Shown here: piece after piece, positions 31,316 to 42,527 of the stretch
Layout of the letters: every line of letters begins with the position of its first letter
Position numbering within the stretch: position 1 is the first letter of the stretch
From: Pisaster brevispinus
Taxonomy: Eukaryota > Echinodermata > Asteroidea > Forcipulatida > Asteriidae
Length of the DNA: 64,000 bases
Direction of reading: 5' to 3'
Assembly: GCA_023634235.1 (NCBI GenBank)
Contig: JAMKCF010000001.1
Location: 14,890,258-14,954,257, forward strand
Made by a program: the position numbers and the translations under genes
The notes under the pieces: generated by a model
The model's input: only the letters and a program-made list of their open reading frames with translations
What the model was told of the DNA's origin: nothing
The model's database searches: none

Positions 31316-31610
31316 AATGGCATCGGCTCCCCGATTCGGTATGTCTTGAAAGCGCCATTGTGTAGCTTGTACTTGATTGTTGGTGGAATGGACCTGGGAA
31401 TGTATGCAAAGTCAACTCGGTGATCGCTTCGAAGGGTCCGTAGCTCATTTTCCCGAAGTTGTTTTCCGAAGTGTCTGATCCGGTCAGTAACATCGTCAGT
31501 GATGAAAATGTTGGATTTGTGATATGGGTTGTTTCGCAGGGATTTAGAGGCATTTTTGAGGATATATTCACGATCACCAGACCGGAGCAGTTTGCAGTGT
31601 ATGGCCGGGG
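31316..31610 (-). pseudogene. 5'-truncated LINE ORF1 remnant
   Basis: Minus-strand frame encoding LLRSGDREYILKNASK, ITDDVTDRIRHFGKQLRENEL, DFAYIPRSIPP and GAFKT, nearly the same as the C-terminal half of the intact ORF1 at 280-1080. Similarity stops near 31610, so this LINE copy is truncated at its 5' end there. Confidence 0.8.
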
Positions 31611-31620
31611 AAGTGCGTTA

Positions 31621-32370
31621 CCGGTTGATTTTGATATCATGAGTCTTGCCAAAGGCATCGTTGACATTCTGATTCTTAAATTAAGTTGTGCAGAAAACAT
31701 GTCATGTCTCTTCCAGAAACTTTAACTTACTTGTTTAAAATTTAGAAAATCTAGCATTGCTTAACAATACAACTGTCCTGAGAAGCAACAAGAGGGTAGA
31801 GGGCACATGCTGAATCACTGGGTGAAGATGGATGATTATCAGATGGTCAATTGTATATTGCTGATGAACAGACATGGCAAGGTTGCACACTCCAGTCGAC
31901 ACTATTCCTGTAAAAATAATACAGATGGAACACCACATCAAATTTTAAGTGTACTGTATTCTATGAAAATACTTTACAATAATCAAGTATGTAACATATC
32001 CAGAAATCTTTTGCTGAGAATATCAACACCCTCAACTACACCGTTTAATATTCTGAAATATAGATGTAAGATGTCAACAGTTACCATTACTGTGGTACTT
32101 TCAAACCCTGTACCTTAACAGTGCAGTTAATTTATGACATGTATGATACATGTATGTCACACAAGTACAATATTTATTTACATTTCATGCCGAGTTATAG
32201 CAACATAGAAATATAATAAGGTTTCTATTAAAAGGTGACAAATGTATTTAGGGTATCTGCCTTCTCTTAGCACAGACGTTACACCATAAATCTTTGTAAA
32301 TTCTAAGATCCATTTTCATGATGAACAGTACTACATTTAAATGGCACAAACTCACCTTTAAGGTGAGAAT
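31621..32370. other. No gene recognised
   Basis: Flank of the LINE. Short frames only, none with a recognisable motif. Confidence 0.5.
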
Positions 32371-32720
32371 TAAAAGTAGGGAGGGTGTCCCCTCACTGTA
32401 ACACAGTAGACAGAGTGTGATGGAGACTACCGGATAAGTAGGGGGCAGGGTGTCAACTCACTCTAATAGAGTCAACAAGAGTATTTGTGATGGAGACTCA
32501 CGGATAAGTGGGGGGCATGGTGTCACCTCACTGTAGTATAGTACACAGAGTGTGTGATGGAGACTCCCGGATAAGTAGGGGGCAGGGTCGCATTTCACTG
32601 TAGTACAGTGTGTGTGATGGAGACTCCCGGATAAGTAGGGGGCATGGTGTCATTTCACTGTAGTACAGTAGACACAGTGTGTGATGAAGACTCTTATATG
32701 ACTAGGGGCATGGTGTCATG
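32371..32720 (+). repeat. Minisatellite, ~65-70-bp unit, about five copies
   Basis: Units contain GTGATGGAGACTCCCGGATA then AGTAGGGGGCAGGGTGTCA and CACTGTAGTACAGTA. Units differ by small indels. Not coding. Confidence 0.8.
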
Positions 32721-33543
32721 ACTAAGCAGTCAATTGTCTTTGGTGCTGCTCTATCTCAATCTCTGTAATTAAAATTCACAATAACAACCTTTAATTATTT
32801 ACATTCTTCGTAAAATGGGTATCATATCAAGATACCAATACTTCATTATCCACTTTCAGAAGCAATTCATTTCCTGCTCAATAATTGTACAGATTTTTAA
32901 TCTAGATCTTTTCATGTACTAATATTTGATAACTTTGCAAACTTTTTAATATTCACATTCACATGGTTTTCTCACTGAAATAAAATTCTAACTTTATCAT
33001 GTGATATTTATCGGTGCTCATTTTTTGTTGCTTTATTTCTTAATGACAATCTCTTTTTGTTGCTTGTATGCTTTTGAGTTCTTAGTGCTAAGTTCATAGT
33101 GATGCTATAACTTCAATCTGAAACCAGTCATCATGTTGACTTTAGCCAATTTTTCATTAACGCAACTTTAAAATCATTTTTCTGTTGTCCTACAATGAAG
33201 ATGATCTTGTTGTACTTTTTCCTGATGTTTGAATCCAATCAGTATCACCTTGAATTTTGAATTTGTTGCCCACTGTCTTGTAGAAGAAAAAAAAATTCCC
33301 CCAAAAAATCATATTGTTTTCAGCTGTTTAGTTGATAAGCGTCAATTAGAGAAGCTAAATAAGTTATTTTTAAATCTTATTTCACAATGTGTAATTTTAT
33401 TTTGGGGATTTGTTCACACTTTTAGTTTTCCTATGCTCTAATAGTATCAATCTTGTTTATACTTAAAATAACAACTGATGTTTAAATTTTTCCTGTAAAG
33501 TAATGTTAACCAATGTTTGTGATGGCTTGTTTCCTTTGTCATT
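32721..33543. other. No gene recognised
   Basis: T-rich DNA. It may include the 3' end of the Helentron that begins at 33544, but I found no terminal CTRR or hairpin that I can support. Confidence 0.4.
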
Positions 33544-34200
33544 TCAAAATTTAATTTTAACAGCCTCATGGTAGCTATAATATGTAGGAATGACCTCAGT
33601 TTGAACAGATTCTAAACCTCTCACATAGACATGATCAACTAATGTTCCCTTCTCAGTTGTAGCATTTTCAACACACTGCTTATAACCATGCTCACTCATC
33701 ATATTCACAATGCTTGAATTACAGTTACTCTTGACACTCAGAATATCTTCATTAAAATCTCCCATTATTATACACCTATTGGTAACCTTGTGCAGCTCAT
33801 TCAGAAGGATTTTCATATTAGATACAAATTCCCAAAGCACATATGATACAGGTCGATAGATAACAACTACTAACGATATATTAGAAATGATCTGAAAAGC
33901 AATATATTCAATGTTTTGGACAAGCAGCATAAGTCTACTTGTTGCTTGATTTGTTTTACTGTACGCAGTTACACCTCCATGACACTGTTGATGTAACAAT
34001 TGAGTCAGTTCACTGAAATCATTATAAGAAAGACATCTTGGTTGGTGGTAGCTTTTGAAATCATTTAATTGCATGTCATACTGTATTTGATCTTCAGTCC
34101 AAGTTTCTGTCAGACAAATAAATTTGCTTTCATCATTGTTACATTTTAAATCCATATAATGAGGTTGCGATCCCTGGATGTTATGCATCATAATGGTCAT
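33544..34200 (-). pseudogene. Helentron C-terminal endonuclease domain
   Basis: 218 codons with APE-like motifs MMHNIQGS, FICLTETWTED, GGVTAYSK, VVVIYRP, RCIIMGDFNEDIL and TLVDHVYV. The C-terminal catalytic SDH motif appears replaced by SYHEAV, consistent with decay or divergence of the family. The frame overlaps the helicase C-terminus by an ATGA-type junction at 34200-34197, where one base shift would fuse the two as in intact Helentrons. Confidence 0.82.
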
Positions 34201-35571
34201 ATTGCCTGGTGTACTACATATTCTTCATCAATAAACCTTGGCATAGTATTCAATGCATCAGCAACAGATTCATTACAATATATGTACTTCTCATCAAAGC
34301 CTTCTTTTACCAGACCTTCCAGTGATGTAACACGACTCGGACTCACATAAGCTTGTCCAGATGCAAATATTTTATCAAGAGAAACAATAGCTCTGTCTGT
34401 TGTCATTCCTTGTACTTTGTGTGTTGTGCATGCAAAAGATACCTTGAGCGGAAACTGATGCCGTACACATTTTTTCCAAGTTGTTCTTCCTGAATCTCAA
34501 AAGACACACTTTCTTCATCACTTGAACATGCAGCAGATTTTCTTCTGTTTCTTTCCTATTTTGGCATTATCAAACCTTACTTTAATACACTTGGCTTCAT
34601 CAGGTTTATCCTGTTACGTTATTATCTGTGAAACAGTTCCAAATACTCCATTAACAAGACCATCAGACACATAAATATTCTTAGTCAGCATGACTCTAGC
34701 ACCAATACCCAGTAACAGTGACTGTGGTAACCTTCCAGATGAGTTCTTCAGTGGTTTTCCTCGTCTTATCTTAGCATTTCTTGTGTCTGTCTCATAATCC
34801 TTTGCTTCAATATACACACAATCAGAACACTTTGAATGCAAAATCTGTTGATTTTGTTTATCTACTTGTTTATTACATGGGTATATATGAAGAGCCTCAT
34901 TCCACTCTTCACCTGTCTGACGTCCTTTCAACATTGTTATATCCTCCTCCCTCAAGGCTTCATGCTTCTTTATGACTCTTAATCTGTTCAGTCTCTTCAA
35001 AGTTGACATCTTCCTTATGTCTCATTATTTCATTCAGTTCAACAATCTTGAATTTGGCACTCCATAGATCACAAATTACATTACTATGGTACAGAGATTT
35101 TGCTTTCACTGGAGGTAACTGATAGAAGTCTCCAACAGCTAAAATGCTGACGTTTTCAAAAGGGCTTTGATTCCGGCATTGCTTGTTCTGTCGCAAACGT
35201 CGATGGATATAACACAGTAATTTCTGACTAACCATTGAAACCTCATCTATAATCAATATCTGAAGCTGACCAAGTTTACTGCGAAGTGTACTTATCTTTT
35301 CTCCACCAAGTGATTGATAAGGTAATCTCACTTCTGTTGGAATTAATAATCCACTGTGAACAGTAGCACCGCTTACATTAAATGCAGCCACACATGTTGG
35401 AGCTGTTATTAATACAGATACATCATCAGGGTTTTTCATCATTGATCCAAGTATTCGTGTTGCTTCATATTCTATACACTTCACTAACAAAGACTTTCCA
35501 GTTCCTGCACCACCAGTGAGAAATACTTGAAATGCATCTAGGTTTTTACCATTAGCCTTTCCATGCACCAC
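34197..35571 (-). pseudogene. Helentron PIF1-like helicase
   Basis: SF1B DNA helicase that unwinds the element during rolling-circle transposition. Walker A is [13 protein letters not shown], followed by [17 protein letters not shown], the DEAD-like [10 protein letters not shown] and [10 protein letters not shown] (34960-35571). 34614-35009 continues in another frame (LLLGIGARVMLTKNIYVSDGLVNG), and [19 protein letters not shown] with SRVTSLEGL (34425-34310) is the motif VI end. Frameshifts separate the three blocks. Confidence 0.88.
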
Positions 35572-36482
35572 TGTCTTATTTTATAGAATACCTGCTTCTG
35601 TTTACTATTAAATGATCTCAACATTTTGAATGCATTGAAATTTAAAGTTCTTGATGAATGAGCTTCAATATCACATACCCTTTCCTCTTTCTTATCAGGT
35701 TTCAAGTCTGGAATGTTAAACTCATCTTCACGTTCATCTATATCCGGCTGATGTTGCTCTTTACATTCGTCTCGTTCCTGTTCAGTTTCTGGACTAATTA
35801 AGGCCCATGCCTCTTCCTGTACACCAAAATTCTCAAGATGTAGTTCTGCTGCCTCCAGTGACTCAATATCTACTTCAAACCTTGAATGACTGCCTTCCAC
35901 TATACATTTTACAGATTGTAAACTTCCAAGTATAGTAACAAAACCTTTCTCGAAGACTTCCTGATAGGTTTCAAATTGTGATGGTTTCAATCGGGCATCA
36001 ATACGGTATGGAAGAAATAGTTGTAAAATACTTCGATAGTATTTCTCTGCACATTTGGTGACTGAAAATCTGGGATACCTTACAACAGCAGGATCAGTTC
36101 TGGAGCGTTTTTGTACATGTCCTAAGTCATTCTTCAATGCATAGACAGACTTTCTGTTTTCAGTTGGCACATTACAAGCCTCTCCATTATAAATTACTCT
36201 GTACTCTGAATAAAAAGATGCCAGACACATTGACTCAAATTCGTTTGTGTCTGGTCTTGCTTTGTAACGATCATTCTTACTGATCATCCACACACTGTCT
36301 TCATTGTCATCACTACATGAATCATCATGTGATTTGTTCTGAATGACACTCAAAGGCAAACTCAATCGTACAGGATTCTCTCCAAAGGGTATTAACTCGA
36401 CCTTTCTAGAACACTCTTGTAGTCTTAAGGACACCACAGTTAGCAGTGGGCTTAGCTCTGTAAAATGAGATGTAATTTTCAC
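35538..36482 (-). pseudogene. Helentron region between Rep and helicase
   Basis: 314 codons ending [15 protein letters not shown], which precedes the Walker A block in another frame. The acidic central part and [13 protein letters not shown] agree with the long linker of Helitron proteins. No HUH motif is included. Confidence 0.75.
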
Positions 36483-38055
36483 TGCAAGCTGAATGAAATA
36501 TAGTTGTAATGATAGCAGTTATCAGAGCTAGATGTAAGAGCTTGTGGTCCAGACGCTATGATGGCCTTGCCCGTTTTAAACATGGAAAAGGTTTCAACCA
36601 CTTATCAATCATGACCATAACACACTACTGCTGCAATTCAAGGTTGCAAGCTTACCTAGTGCCAACTAAAGTAATACTACTATTAGGCCTAGTTCAGATT
36701 ACTTTTTCATCAGCCATTGTACTTATAATGCTTATCAAATTTCGTTAAGGTATATTTTTAATTGCTCATTTCTCATCACAAAAATGCAATATTTTACACA
36801 TGCACACATTAAAACTGCTTTGAGCTCTAAATTCACAACCCCAAATTCAGTTCTATTGAGATATTAATTATAGCCTATGGTCCTACTTATTTGAAAAAGC
36901 AACTTGAAATGGGAAATTATCATCACATTTGAAAGAGCAACATGTTTGATGAAACATGATCTGAACAGAACCTTTCCACTTGGGAGTACCTTCAATTATT
37001 GGCAGTTTTATTTCGACAGGGTAGCATTTGCATACAAAAAAAACTGCTATCCCTAACATGCCTAAAGGCCCTATATACAAACGGTAAAATAATAAAATAG
37101 TACAATTCAAACAAATTAATTAAAAAGCCATGAACGAAGACAAATCTTAATTGGATAAAACACATCACACTAATTATGGTACAGGAAAATAAAAAATAAA
37201 CTTTAAAAAACTATAAAAACTTTAAGAGTAGAGCATACCAATAGACAAACGTACTGCACGAGGAGTATCTTCCAATGGATTTTCTTTATTTTAAATGTGT
37301 TTCCTCAAAATTTGTATTGTAGAATGTGCGCCTCAGTAACTTAGGCCTATTGGTTAATTAATAATATCAAATTTATAGTAATATAAAAATGCCAGTTTTG
37401 TTTTAGGTTTAGGGCCAACCCATAAATAGTACCAACTATCTGTGGTCGTTGGCCTAAACCCTATCACTATCAGTCCCAAATCCTTCTAAATCATTTTGCC
37501 AAAGTGCAGGATTTTGCAGGACTTGGGCTGTGAAACCCAAACAGCCAGTGCTTATCTCAGAAACTGAAATTTAAGAAATTTAAGAAATTTTTAAGTCCAG
37601 ACAGTCCTGTGTGGATTGACATATGTAGGACAAGCTGCATTACACATGTAGCTGCATGCTTGCCAAACTGACTAGTCTATGTTATAACTAAAATAACAAG
37701 GGTCATACTCCCTCCTTTGCACCAAAAACCATGACATTTTCTTTCAAATATTTTTCGTCAAATCTTTACTTATGCACACCACAATTCAGGCTAACCCATT
37801 AAAAAAATGTGCTGCCTCATTTTCATGAATTTCTAGTAAGAAATCTGCCATTCAATAACCTCTAATACAGACATTCAATTTCAAACATGTTTCAATTTCA
37901 ACTCGAATTGAATTTAACAAAATAAGCCAGCACATTCTTTTGTGGGGGGGGGGGGGGGGTTGGGGTGGGGGGAGGCCAAAGGTGTAACAAAATCACTTGG
38001 CTGCGCCCACAGAGTGACTCTAGGTTATTACTGTACTTTGGTGATGCATTACACC
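36483..38055. other. No gene recognised
   Basis: AT-rich, with a G-run at about 37943-37975. I searched it for a Rep (HUH) motif belonging to the Helentron and saw none. Confidence 0.5.
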
Positions 38056-40751
38056 TTACATTTTTTGAAGTTTCATTGTATTTCTACAAAAGTCTTTAAT
38101 GTTCCTCCAAGTTCGGGTCTGCAATGCCACAGGACAAGACGATTCGATGACGCGTTTTCCTGGAAGCTTCTTCAGCAAAAAGAATCTCTGCAAGCCCTCC
38201 TTTACATCTTTCTTCTCCTCGGCATTCCAGGGGCGATGCTTCATTTGTGGAGCTTTTGGAGTTGAAGCTTTTGGAGTTGGTGGCCTTCCTACAACACACA
38301 TGAAAGAAGAGGAAAATTAAGATACATAATCAAACGGGGCCTATTCATAACACCAAATTTTACATTTCACCGATGTGAGATTTACTCCGAGTAAATCATT
38401 AAGCGATTTAGCACAAAAAAGTCGGATGAAGCTACACCTGCATAAAATGCCTGACAAGAAACAATTTATGTTTATTAGGGTGCAGCCATCTTGTTTCATC
38501 CTACCATTCAAAACGAGTAACCGAGATGGGCTGGAAAGCAACTAGGGAATAGGACCAACATATGCAAGAGATATAGGCACTCAGAAAGGCACAGAATTAT
38601 GACAAACTTACTGACATCAACACTGTCCTCCAAAGATGGGTCGCACGAGTCACCTGAATCGCTGCTGTCCTCGTTGCTGGTGAAGCCTTCTGCAATAAAA
38701 CGAACAGCAATTTCTACATTTAGCTATGGTTGCTTTTTCGCACACAAATTAAAATGTTGGCCAATCCATGGGGTGGGTTGGGGGGGGGGGGGTGTTAGGT
38801 GATTCCGGCCCCAGGCCAAGTTATCGGGCCCCCAAAAGAATTATCTTGGCGAGATGGGGAGGGGGGGGCTTGTAGTAATTTGGAAAGACAACTTAAAAAC
38901 GGGTTTATTTACCTCCAGTAACATGCAACTCATCCAAAGATTTGCCATATTGTGAAACCCAAGTTGCCTCTCTCCAATATCAGGAAAAGTCGAGACAGTT
39001 TGGTAACCCTCTGGACAGTGTCTGTCAACTGGTAGTACTCACGATGTACCCGCAAATCATGACCCATGAAATCTGCAAGTGTTTCGAGCTGATGCTCCTT
39101 CAAGGCAAGAATTTGTGAAACAGTCGCTTCATTGTCAAAGCCCGCCTCATTCGCATATGCTCGTAGACAGTCGCTTCCTCGTATATGACCAGTGCCTCCG
39201 TAACAACTTCGTGCAAATAAGAATGTGTTGCCTTGTGCCACTCCAGCTGCATTTCTATTTGCGACCAGAGCAATCAACCACGCCATCACATCAGTACCGA
39301 GTAGCACAGGAACAGTTCTGCCCCTCTTACCAACTATTTCAACCACTTTGAACATTTTACATAATACTTCAAATGATGCATTTGGTAGGTGGGTGTTTTT
39401 TCCGAGTTGTATGACAAGAGGACCAAGTTCTCGTAGTTTGTTTTGAATGTAGCCATGTTGTGTAACATCGTGGCCAAGCTTAAGGTATTCACGTTTGGCC
39501 ACTTCGATAATCAAAGAATCATTCTTGACTACCAGAGCAACATCGTCTCTCTTCATCAGACTAAGAACCTTGTTCAACTAGAAAGATACACCAGCAGGAG
39601 GAGGTTTTAACAAAACACTCCTGTTAGCTACTCGCCCCCTAACACGACCCTTCCTACTGCTACCATCAGTCTGTGCAGGGAGCGCAGGCTTAAACGGGCA
39701 CTGATGACGCCAAAGATCAAGACGCACGTAATAGCCATAACAATGTATGTATGGTCCATATGCATGTGGAGCTGCCTCATGATTTGGTCTGTAACCTACA
39801 ATAAGCACACCCTCTCCCTCTCTAAGGACTTGGCTATTGTGTCTGTGATTACCAAAATTGCGGATGTATAACAGAAGTTTCTTGCGGACACTAAGGTCAG
39901 TCTCCGATGCTATCTGTACAACTTCCCTTTCATCCTTTCACGACTGAAGATGACGGGGTAACTTGGCCTGAGGTTCATCACAGTAGAAGCAAAAGTGCTT
40001 CTTGTCCCATTTCCTTTGTCCACCAACATTATCGGTCTGCATGACTGTTACGGCACAGTTCGCACTACAATCATTTATGTTGGATGCTTTATGTAACTGG
40101 TACTTTGGGCTGCTGTCACATCCTACAGCTTCATTGATTTGGTGAAGTTCTGCAGTTTCGGAAATAGCTTGTGGGTCATCGTCATCCCTGGAACTGGTGT
40201 GGGGGTTGTCAAACATTGAAGGATCAGAACTGATGAACTGTACAAAGGATGTTTGATGGGCCAGCTAGCAAGGAAAATATATATGACACAATTAACACCA
40301 CTGAGATATTATTGGGATTACCACACCAATGCAATGTATGTCTTTAGGGTTGAGTGGATCAGCGTGCCCTTCAGTTGCTCGGCAAATAACACTTGACCCT
40401 AGCTAGTCAGAACTGAAACCATCCTTTCAAACAATACATCCCATGTTGGGGGGGGTGGGTGCATTGGTTTTTATGCAGCTTTCACTATAAAACGAGTTGT
40501 CTGCCGTAAAGAGCGAGTGATTTGGCACTCTTTTACATTTAGAGAGGACAGATGTTTGCCTCAACACGTAAACCTTTGAAAAACGTCTCAATTGTACAGA
40601 ACACACAATGTTATGAAGAAACAACATTTTATGCATTTAATATCTGATGGAATGAATACATGACCTAATCATTTACTCACATGGTGCTCAAATAAGCAGC
40701 ATGTCACACCATCATCAGTGTAACGCACACAGTACTTGGTTAGTGACTTCC
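38056..40751 (-). pseudogene. Multi-exon gene with tyrosine-recombinase-like domain
   Basis: Minus-strand exons with GT-AG sites: 40751-40681, 40264-38913, 38689-38612, and 38288 to the stop at 38056. Exon 2 has FCFYCDEPQAKLPRHL (C-x2-C, H), YCYGYYVRLDLWRH..C, then VLLGTDVMAWLIALV, CYGGTGHIRGSDCLRAYA and FMGHDLRVHREYY. The GHxxxxHxxYY arrangement suggests a tyrosine recombinase C-terminal fold, as in Crypton-derived genes (inference). Exon 3 is acidic. Exon 4 has RPWNAEEKKDVKEGL and TRTWRNIKDF, a SANT-like end. Exon 2 carries TGA near 39944, TAG at 39578-39580 and a frameshift near 38950, so this is a decayed copy or an error-laden assembly of a family seen elsewhere in animals. Confidence 0.6.
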
Positions 40752-41548
40752 CTGAAAAATAAAAGGCAAACGGTTTGTCGTTATACTTCATCAAACTTAA
40801 CTGTGTCCGGGGATGGGGATGGTGGTTGTGAATTGGAAGCGTTCTTTTGATTTGCATCCCAATACCCTACAGTGGCGCCCAGATTATAAGCCCAAGCTTA
40901 CACGCTACCATTGGAACGTGCAACACGATAACGATACACATGGTCGTAAACGTTAAGTGTTAATCTGTTCACCACACAGTTTTGCCAATGAATCATTACA
41001 GATCAGTTTAGTGAACAATGGGCGGAGTCATCACAGAGCGCCGCAATCGTGTTGAAAGTGTTCTTGGAACACACTCGGTTGCACTACAGTCAGTACGCAC
41101 TGCACACAAAATCCGTTCGTTTTATCAGCAAACAGACATCATACATGTACACATGCACGGATTTCGGAGCTTGACCTCTCCATGAATATTTATCGAGCGT
41201 GGCGTAGTCTAAGGAATTTCATCACTTTCTTGTGATCAAAGTAGTTTTCTGTCTAAATATTTACAGAGTTATAGAGATGAATAGCCGACCTTCAATCCAG
41301 TTGTACAATTTAACTATTTCGTTGTCAATTATTAGTGCTAAAATTGACTCAAACATTTTGTTTCAAAACGAAACAGTTCGCTTCGTAAAACGTGGGGCTC
41401 ACTATTAATTTACAATGTTAACACAACGTATCTTTAAGCTTACCGAATAGATATGGTTATATTCTATCCAAATGCTGTACATTTTACATTTGATTTCATT
41501 TAGCTGAGTCAGGGCGCTTGTTTTACCAACACTTCTCACAATTTAACG
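40752..41548. other. No gene recognised
   Basis: Possible 5' region of the preceding minus-strand gene. An upstream frame (MQIKRTLP) at 40857 runs into the first exon but crosses its splice acceptor. Nothing else is supported. Confidence 0.4.
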
Positions 41549-42527
41549 TTAAAGGAACACGTTGCCTTCGTGTTGGGCGGTTTGGGCTATAAAAAGCGTT
41601 TGCTATGAAATGAATATGGTTGGAAAGATGTTTTAAAAGTAGAATACAATGATCCCCATGAATATAAATATGTCCTAGAAATGTGTGGTTTTTGTTAACG
41701 TTTGTGACAAAGAACGGTCCGCCATTTTGTAGAGTCAAAATTTTGACTCCACTAAATGGCGGACATGCTCCGCTAGTCTTATTTCCAGCCGTAGCTGTTG
41801 AACTACGACTGAGCAATTACTATTACTATCACGGCGGTCCTCTTGTACGCGTAGTATATCCAGCTTATGGATTGTAGCGGGGCCAACCTAGCGCTAACGC
41901 TTTGTGTGATGCAAGAAGGTCTGGTACCCATTGCTGTTTGTGTACGTGTATCGTGATCATCACATCGGTATTATGACATGAGTCCGATCGTGATTTCGTC
42001 GTGTTTTTCTCGCCTCTGTGTTGCAAAATTGTCTATGTATTAGTATTATTGTCAGTATAAAGTGGAGCTGAAGAATGGACCCAATGTTAGTCTCAAGAAA
42101 TTTTTCTTACCCGGATTGACGAGGTTTCTTCTTTTTGGATGTTTCTTTATCCTGTTGGCGATCCATTTTGACACCTCTAGCTCTATGCATGTACAGTGTG
42201 GGTGTTTACATGCGAAGCGAGATACAGAATGGTATATTACCTGGTGTTCATCTGATTGGTTTACCAGGCCACTGGCTACAGCACCAACCTAACGACTGTT
42301 CGTCGCGCATTTTGGTCATTACATGGACGGTGGTATTTACGGCTGGAAATACATATACGTTTCGCGGGGCAGATGTCGGGGTCAGAGGTCATTGTGTTTT
42401 TTTAATCACCATTCACTAATTATAACACATTAAAGGCATGTTATTGCATGAACAACTCTTAATAAGGATATTGAACACTTCCAAACAGTAAAATTTCATG
42501 AGATTTTAAGGCAACGTGTTCCTTTAA
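41549..42527. mobile_element. TTAA-flanked inverted-repeat element A
   Basis: After TTAA (41549-41552) the element begins AGGAACACGTTGCCTT. Before TTAA (42524-42527) it ends with the exact reverse complement: a 16-bp perfect terminal inverted repeat with TTAA on both sides, the target duplication of piggyBac-type and some other elements. Length 971 bp. Frames inside show no transposase motif, so it is probably non-autonomous. Confidence 0.82.

Larger units (their letters stand above)
27820..31620 (-). mobile_element. CR1/L2-like LINE, nearly full length but defective
   Basis: Read on the minus strand: ORF1 remnant (31610-31316), endonuclease (31095-30271), linker (30201-29926), reverse transcriptase (29929-28640) and C-terminal region (28567-28259). 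The 3' end finishes in ATTGA-type repeats at about 27820-27845. APE endonuclease plus RT with a short terminal microsatellite fits the CR1/L2 group of the Jockey superfamily. ORF1 matches the intact ORF1 at 280-1080, so both copies belong to one family. Confidence 0.88.
33544..36482 (-). mobile_element. 5'-truncated Helentron (Helitron with endonuclease)
   Basis: On the minus strand a PIF1-type helicase is followed directly by an APE-type endonuclease, the diagnostic order for Helentrons/Helitron2. The region between Rep and helicase (35538-36482) is present. The HUH Rep domain expected further upstream (above 36482) is not visible, so the copy is 5'-truncated. Several frameshifts are present. 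Confidence 0.85.

Noticed and set aside
31284..31700. 138-codon minus-strand ORF
   Set aside because: The ORF1-like protein is in another minus-strand frame of the same stretch; the longer frame has no recognisable content.
42062..42419. Overlapping ORFs inside TTAA element A
   Set aside because: No transposase or other motif; two overlapping frames of similar length suggest chance.
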